Shown here one piece after another: positions 58,819 through 64,000 of a stretch of 64,000 bases of DNA. Below the pieces are notes generated by a model. That model was not told where the DNA came from, searched no databases, and saw only the letters and a program-made list of their open reading frames with translations. The stretch's first letter is position 1. The number at the start of each line of letters is the position of its first letter. Both the position numbers and the translations under genes were made by a program. Origin of the DNA: Stereum hirsutum FP-91666 SS1 (Eukaryota; Basidiomycota; Agaricomycetes; Russulales; Stereaceae); the NCBI RefSeq assembly GCF_000264905.1, contig NW_006763132.1:2392719-2456718 (forward strand), given 5' to 3'.

Positions 58819-61800
58819 ATGAGTTTCCTCGAGTCGTCCCAACGCCAGTTGGACCCGCAGGAGCTCGCCCACTTCGACCCGCTCCCGTCCCACGCACAGC
58901 GCATGCAGCTCAACATGCACCACTTCGACCACAACCAGCACCTCCCAAACTCCCATACCGCTTCCGTCCGTACTCCCGATCACTCCACCAAGCCTCCTAA
59001 GCTCGGCCAGACGCGCTGCTGTACGTACGCCCTCCGTTCCCTCCCCCTTGCCCCATACGATCGCTCATCGATCGTCCGCCACTCCTTTACTTCTCCCGCC
59101 CTCCCTTTGTCCCACGACACTCATTGTTCACCGTGCAGACTGGACCCTCCTCTCCGCCGACCTCCGCTTCCTCTACCTCGACCCCGTCCTCGCCGATCAC
59201 CTCGACGAGCAGGCGGGTCTCCTCATCGGCAAGTCCCTCCTCGACTTCGTCCACCCAGAGGAACAGGCGTCTGCAAAACAGGACCTCCGCAATGTGCTCG
59301 ACAGCAGGACCATGCATGGCAGCGTCACCCGGTATGCTTCCTTTTTTTCCTTCTCTCTCTCTTGCTCCTTTTCAACGTGTATCACTCACATCTTCCGTCT
59401 CACCTATTCACATTCACATCGATACTCGCCGGCTGCCTCGCGCGAACAGTATGCGTTATTCACGCCTTACCCGCGTGCGTCGCCTGCTCGGCCACCAGGG
59501 CCCCTTGACCAGCTTCCCAGGCGTTGACAAGGTCACCATTGACTCTGACTATCTCGCCGTCGACCTCGTTATCAACTGGGCCGCCGAGGACCTCGTTCTC
59601 TGCTTCATCCACGCATGCGTCGACCTCACACCCTACGACAATGACGAGCTCTCAAAATCCCCGTGGTCTAATTGGTGCGGCACGCCTGAAATGAGCCAAG
59701 AGCAGTGCAACCTCCTCTACCAAAGCCTCCTTACCAATGTTCCCCAAACCGGCACCGTCTCCCGCGTCTTCCAAATTCTGCTCCATCAGCCGGAAAGGCC
59801 CCTTCTCCAGAGCTGGCCACCCGACTTACCTCAGACTCATGGCCCAACGGCTCGGGACTTTGCTAGACTGTCGGATGAGATCCAAATTGGACCTGGCGCC
59901 CGGAATGGAAGCGACGCGAAAACGAGCTGTACGAGGCGGTACAAAGCCTCGCAGTCCATGACATCCTCGGATGGCGTAAGAGAGGTCGAAAGTATATTCA
60001 TCCCACACGGTCAGCTCCCCTTTCCCTAGCGTCCTCCTGCCCTTGCCCCACCGTGGCCCCACCCTGACCTCGCCTCACTTCGCTTTCCATTTTAGGTTCC
60101 ATCATCTTCGCCTGCCACAAAGTCAACTCCCAGCAGCAGGAGGAAAACCGTCCTTCATCGGCCCTCGCTCCGACTATGCAACAAACCCACTACGACGCTA
60201 GTAGCTACACTATGGCTCCTCAAAACCCGCAACAATACTTCCACGAACCCCCGTCGACTGCAGCAAACTCTTACAGCCTCTCGTCTCTTCCCAACCCCAG
60301 CGCCACAGCGTATAGTAACCTCTTCTCTCAGGCCCAGTCCCAGCAGTATTCCTCCCAGCATCAGTGGCCTCCTCAGCCTCAAGACCCGTACTCCAGTTGG
60401 CCGAACACACCGTCGTCTGCGTCGTTTGGGACACAACAGCAAATGCGTCCGTCGTCGTATCCTCCGCCGCCACAGCAACAGCAACAGCAGGCGCCGGCAC
60501 ATTGGGCGACCTCACCGTTCCCGGAGTCGACGGATCCCTTGGGGCAGTCGTTCCCCCGGTCGATTTCACCAGCGTACAACTTCCACTCCGGTGGCGAGGC
60601 TCGACAGCCTAGTCCGCAAAACCTGATGATGTCCGACAATGGAGTCCCACCGCCGCGCCCAGGCCAACGTCGGGTTAGCCCGAGCAACTCAAGGGATCAG
60701 TACGGAGGAGGCGGCCGAAGTGCCGGTCATCCCCCTGTTGGCATCACTCGCTGCTCCAGTTGTAGGGTTACCCAGTCGCCCGAATGGCGTAAAGGCCCGA
60801 GCGGGAAGAAAGACCTGTGCAATGCGTACGTACATTTCTCGTTTTCTGACGTGCTCTATTTTTACCCACGGTCACTCACCTCCCTGTTTTTCCAAAATCA
60901 TTATTTTCGGCAATATAGTTGTGGGCTCCGATATGCTCGTTCGAAGGCAAAGAAAGATGGCATCACACAGCGGAAAAGGAAGGACAAAGTCTCCGCTATC
61001 TCCGTCAAGGACGAGCACCTACACTCGCCGAAACTCGAGCCCGTCTCCGGCTCCCTCCCCTCCGCCGCCTCGCTTTCGATGTCTCAGCAGATGGCAACGG
61101 CTGCTACGCCCCCGGTCTCCGTGCCCTACTCGGGTCTCAGGCGTAGCACGTACGACGACACGTCCTTCGTTTCGACGTCGCCCGCGGGATCCGCTTCGGG
61201 TAGCGAGGCCTACTCACATTCGCAGCCGAGCACGAGTGCGAACAATGCCGGGATTAGCGCCGCCGCTAGTACCAGCGCACACCCGACCCAGAATCGTAAT
61301 AGGCCGAACAGTTTCAGTGGAGGAGGGGGCCTGACGCCGTCGCCTTCGCCGCCCGCGAACGCTAGTGGATTCTCTACGCAGACGCAAACTTACCTCGGCC
61401 CTGGAGCTTCCTCCGTGTCGTCTCAACAGTCGTCTCAGAGTCAGTCACAGGCTCAGGCTAATGTTCGACACGGGTCGAGTTCATTTTACTACCCGTCGCC
61501 ACTGGCGAACACGTTGCAATCGTCTCACTCGCAGATGCCCAGGACGGAGTCTTCGTTGCCGAACCTCTACAGTCTCGGTCATAGCCACCATCGGTCGTCG
61601 GACTCGTTGCTCGCTGGGCCTGGAGGTTCAGGTGTCAGTGGAGTATCGTCTTACGAAAGGGAGAGGGAGCGACAGAGAGTGCAGAGGGAGCAGAGGGAGA
61701 AGCCCTCGGCTGGAGCTGGAGGAGCAGGCGCAGGAGGGTTGGGCTCGGACGTTGCATTGCCGCCGACTCCGTTGAGTGCGGATGGGAGGCACGGAAAGGC

Positions 61801-61819
61801 GACGTTCGTGACGCAGTGA
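58819..61819 (+). CDS. wc-2: White collar-2 type PAS/GATA photoreceptor partner
   Basis: Five exons, 58819-59020, 59139-59331, 59450-60009, 60096-60825 and 60919-61819, give 861 aa. The PAS region begins YWTLLSADLRFLYLDPVLAD and includes IGKSLLDFVHPEEQASAKQD. A long basidiomycete-type extension follows (GVDKVTIDSDYLAVDLVINW, SWPPDLPQTHGPTARDFARL, TKTSCTRRYKA-like) and ends SIFIPHGSIIFACHKV. A Gln/Pro/Ser-rich region leads to a GATA finger CX2CX18CX2C (CSSC to CNAC, residues ~538-563), completed only across the last intron and followed by a basic tail. The rest is Ser/Gly-rich. In fungi WC-2 pairs with the flavin photoreceptor WC-1 to switch on light-responsive genes. No LOV cysteine is expected or seen. 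Confidence 0.94.
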
Positions 61820-64000
61820 TCAGTTGGAATCATTCTAACTAGTCTTGGAGTGCAGGTGATGACTGCGCCGCGAACGGAGTCGGAAGGGGGTTTGTGTACG
61901 TGGTTATGTGAAGGGGACTTCGCGTTTCAGCCGGGCTGCAGGAGTTTTCGTCGTCGTCGTCGTCGTCGGGCCTTTGTGAAGATTATTTATTCATTCTCCT
62001 TTTCTCCGCCCTTTTTTCGTCTTCGTTTTCAGTATCGCATTCGCACACGCCCAAACGGACTATACGGCATATTTCTCCACTCAGGTTCAGATTCAGTCCA
62101 ACCACAACCTATTCCATTTCATACCATGATCGCGGGTCTACTCTTCTCAACATTTTATATGGCTCGTATAACTTACGTTCTTCGCCCTTCGCCTTTCAAT
62201 CCCTTCTTTACGCGTTCTGCCTTGCATCGTTCATCCCGTTCCCGCATCAGCACCAGTCCACTCATGTCGTTATTCGTGTCCCAATCGTCATCGCCATGCT
62301 TGTTCATTTTCCGTATCCGTATCCACCCACGTCCATGCCACCCAAGTCCGAGTCCATCATGATGCCCTGCCCCTGCCTGTGAGGAGTGTGTATTACCCTA
62401 TAGTCCAGTCAGTCAGTCAGTCAGTTGCACGTACGCATCGGCACGATCATAAACTAAAGTATGTTAAACCCACTTTTTCAATCGCCTGTCTTCGTTTTTC
62501 TTTCTTTGCCTTATGTTCCCTTTGAATTCTTTGGGGTCTTTGTGCGCGTTCGCTCGTCCGTCAGTCGTTCATGCCATGCATCCTTCCCACCCGTTCCGAT
62601 CCGTTCTGAACCAATTTACTTATCCTACGCACTCCATACATACACGCCGCACGTTTGCCAGTAATCGTATTCTCGAACATCACATCCAGGCTCCCTTCTC
62701 GGTTCATGAGGCTGCAGTTTCTCTTTGTATATTCTTCTGTTTGTTCGCATTTCGTGTTCGTGTTCGTGTTCATTCATGTCCTTTCCTTCTCTTTCACGAC
62801 CGCACTGTTTCGTGGGATGGATTCTGTTCTGGGTCTTTGTCTTCTTCACTTTTTGTTTTTCTCTTTCATGATTGTTCCATTGCACCCCACTTCGTTTCGT
62901 TTCGTGCATAACCCATCCAATCTCCCACTCTCCCATCCCATCCCGTCTCATCCCCACATTCCTCATCCCCTGCACGACTGACAATGATTCTGAATCATAC
63001 TCCTTCTACCTCGGACAAGTTCGAACTTCGGCCCAGCCCACGAGTGTTAACGTTCAGGGCTATACATACGCATATGCACTGTCAAAAATTGTATTTACCT
63101 TTTCCTCCTTGTGAGCCTTTTCCATTCCATACGATTTTTTTGAGCTTGAGAAGGCTGCGATTCGGATATGATATACTATAAGTTCTCTTTTTGACGTATT
63201 TTTTGATGTCTTTCTTCGTCATGCGTGAGGACATGCCCGAACATTCCTTGGACCAAAACCAAACTCTCTCACGCCATCCGTCGAACCACGCCCCACGTTC
63301 GCTGCCACTTCGCCGTCGAAGACTCGAGGAGTCCGTCCCTCCATTTGGACTCGCACGAACCGACCGGCGAAGCGCCAGACTCGCGCCTCGCGTGCCCATT
63401 ACTTATCGATCGTTTTGAATTATCGAGCTTCGAATCGTGAGAGGCCCAAGGGTCCAAAGAAGCTCGTCGTTTGACTCGTTGTGGTTGGATCAGGGTTTGC
63501 TGATTATCGAGATCCCTTGAACCTGAATGAATTCGAAGGAAGGAGGACGAGTCTGGTGCCTGCCTGCCCATGATGAACCATGAAATCTCCATTTGAGGTC
63601 GGGCTTCACACACACACCGGCCGGGCGATAATGAGATGTATGTGTGAAAGTCATTTCGGTATTTTTCTGGAGACCGCTGGTTTCATGGCATTACGGTCGG
63701 GATACATATGCTGGTACGATGCGTGACTTCAGCGTGCGTCGGTGCTCGTCGACTGGAATGGACAGCCCCGCGACAAACATATACTTAGCATCTCCCTGCC
63801 CTCCGTCGGTAGTGTTCACCAGAAATCAATGATAGCAATGAAAAACACAGGATCATGGAGCCTCTGTTCCGAATGCCCTACGAGTTAGCAGTGACCGGAC
63901 TGCGACGACATCGTAGTACAGCAGACCTTAGCCATAGGCAGGCCGTTAGAGTGCATAGGAGGGCGCTCCCGCTCTGACGACTCGGGCCCATGACGGCGCG
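61820..64000. other. 3' region of wc-2 and unannotated end
   Basis: Long pyrimidine-rich stretch with several open frames but no domain. Simple repeats occur: GTC repeats near 61948-61968, AGTC repeats at 62407-62425 and GTGTTC repeats near 62752-62772. No gene can be supported to the end of the window. Confidence 0.4.
62407..62425. repeat. AGTC microsatellite
   Basis: Nearly five tandem AGTC units, downstream of the WC-2 stop codon. Confidence 0.8.

Noticed and set aside
58131..58983. 206-255 aa frames on the minus strand upstream of wc-2
   Set aside because: GC-rich composition keeps frames open on both strands; no start context, domain or introns.
1..64000. CRISPR array, rRNA or operon structure
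   Set aside because: Spliceosomal introns throughout, no regularly spaced identical repeats with unique spacers (the 171 bp array is contiguous), and no rRNA-like sequence.

Overview
The window looks like nuclear DNA of a filamentous basidiomycete, most likely an Agaricomycete. Genes are dense and lie on both strands. They are split by many 45-75 nt introns with GTRNGT-type donors, and several promoters have TATA boxes. The gene set is typical of mushroom-forming fungi: a CYP51 sterol demethylase, a WC-2-type PAS/GATA blue-light partner, a Zn(II)2Cys6 regulator, a secreted GH1 enzyme, a small secreted protein and many Ser/Pro-rich unknowns. Exon joins were worked out by hand from splice sites, reading phase and family motifs. 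No homology search was run.

Layout. 1-5 kb: a stand-alone eIF4G-type MIF4G protein (-) and a Ser-rich unknown (+), transcribed divergently. 5.8-8.7 kb: a 16-exon secreted GH1 glycosidase. 9.2-13.2 kb: a tandem duplication carrying two paralogous Ser/Pro-rich genes, followed by a possible membrane gene with a clear 3' half. 15.5-21.2 kb: CYP51/ERG11 and a mitochondrial DSS1-type RNase (both -). The RNase shares a 231 bp promoter with a nucleolar-type zinc-finger gene (+). 23.5-28.3 kb: an aldo-keto reductase and an STK16/ENV7-type kinase (both -). 29-31.2 kb: the zinc-cluster regulator. 32.7-36.3 kb: a charged nuclear protein and VPS51, sharing a 287 bp promoter. 37.4-44.3 kb: a His/Gly-rich RGG protein, a small secreted protein, an unknown, and a Shewanella-like PPP phosphatase with a 10 nt micro-exon. 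44.5-48.2 kb: a long PRMT5. 49.4-51.8 kb: an ankyrin protein. 58.8-61.8 kb: WC-2.

The most unusual part is 48.5-57.9 kb. A 394 bp MITE with a 5 bp target duplication lies between PRMT5 and the ankyrin gene. Just upstream of the ankyrin gene is a candidate 5.9 kb element, 51,966-57,892. Its diverged terminal inverted repeats are flanked by CTTAG on both sides. Each end carries a dense field of a 6-mer, ATCTAC on the left and GTAGAT on the right. Inside are a decayed coiled-coil gene and seven degenerate ~171 bp tandem units, each with a short acidic exon-like core and a splice-donor-like hexamer. No transposase was recognised, so the element may be non-autonomous or of a poorly described type.

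The genes do not form one pathway. They are mostly housekeeping (translation, sterol synthesis, mitochondrial RNA turnover, endosome-Golgi tethering, arginine methylation) with lineage-specific genes and mobile elements between them.
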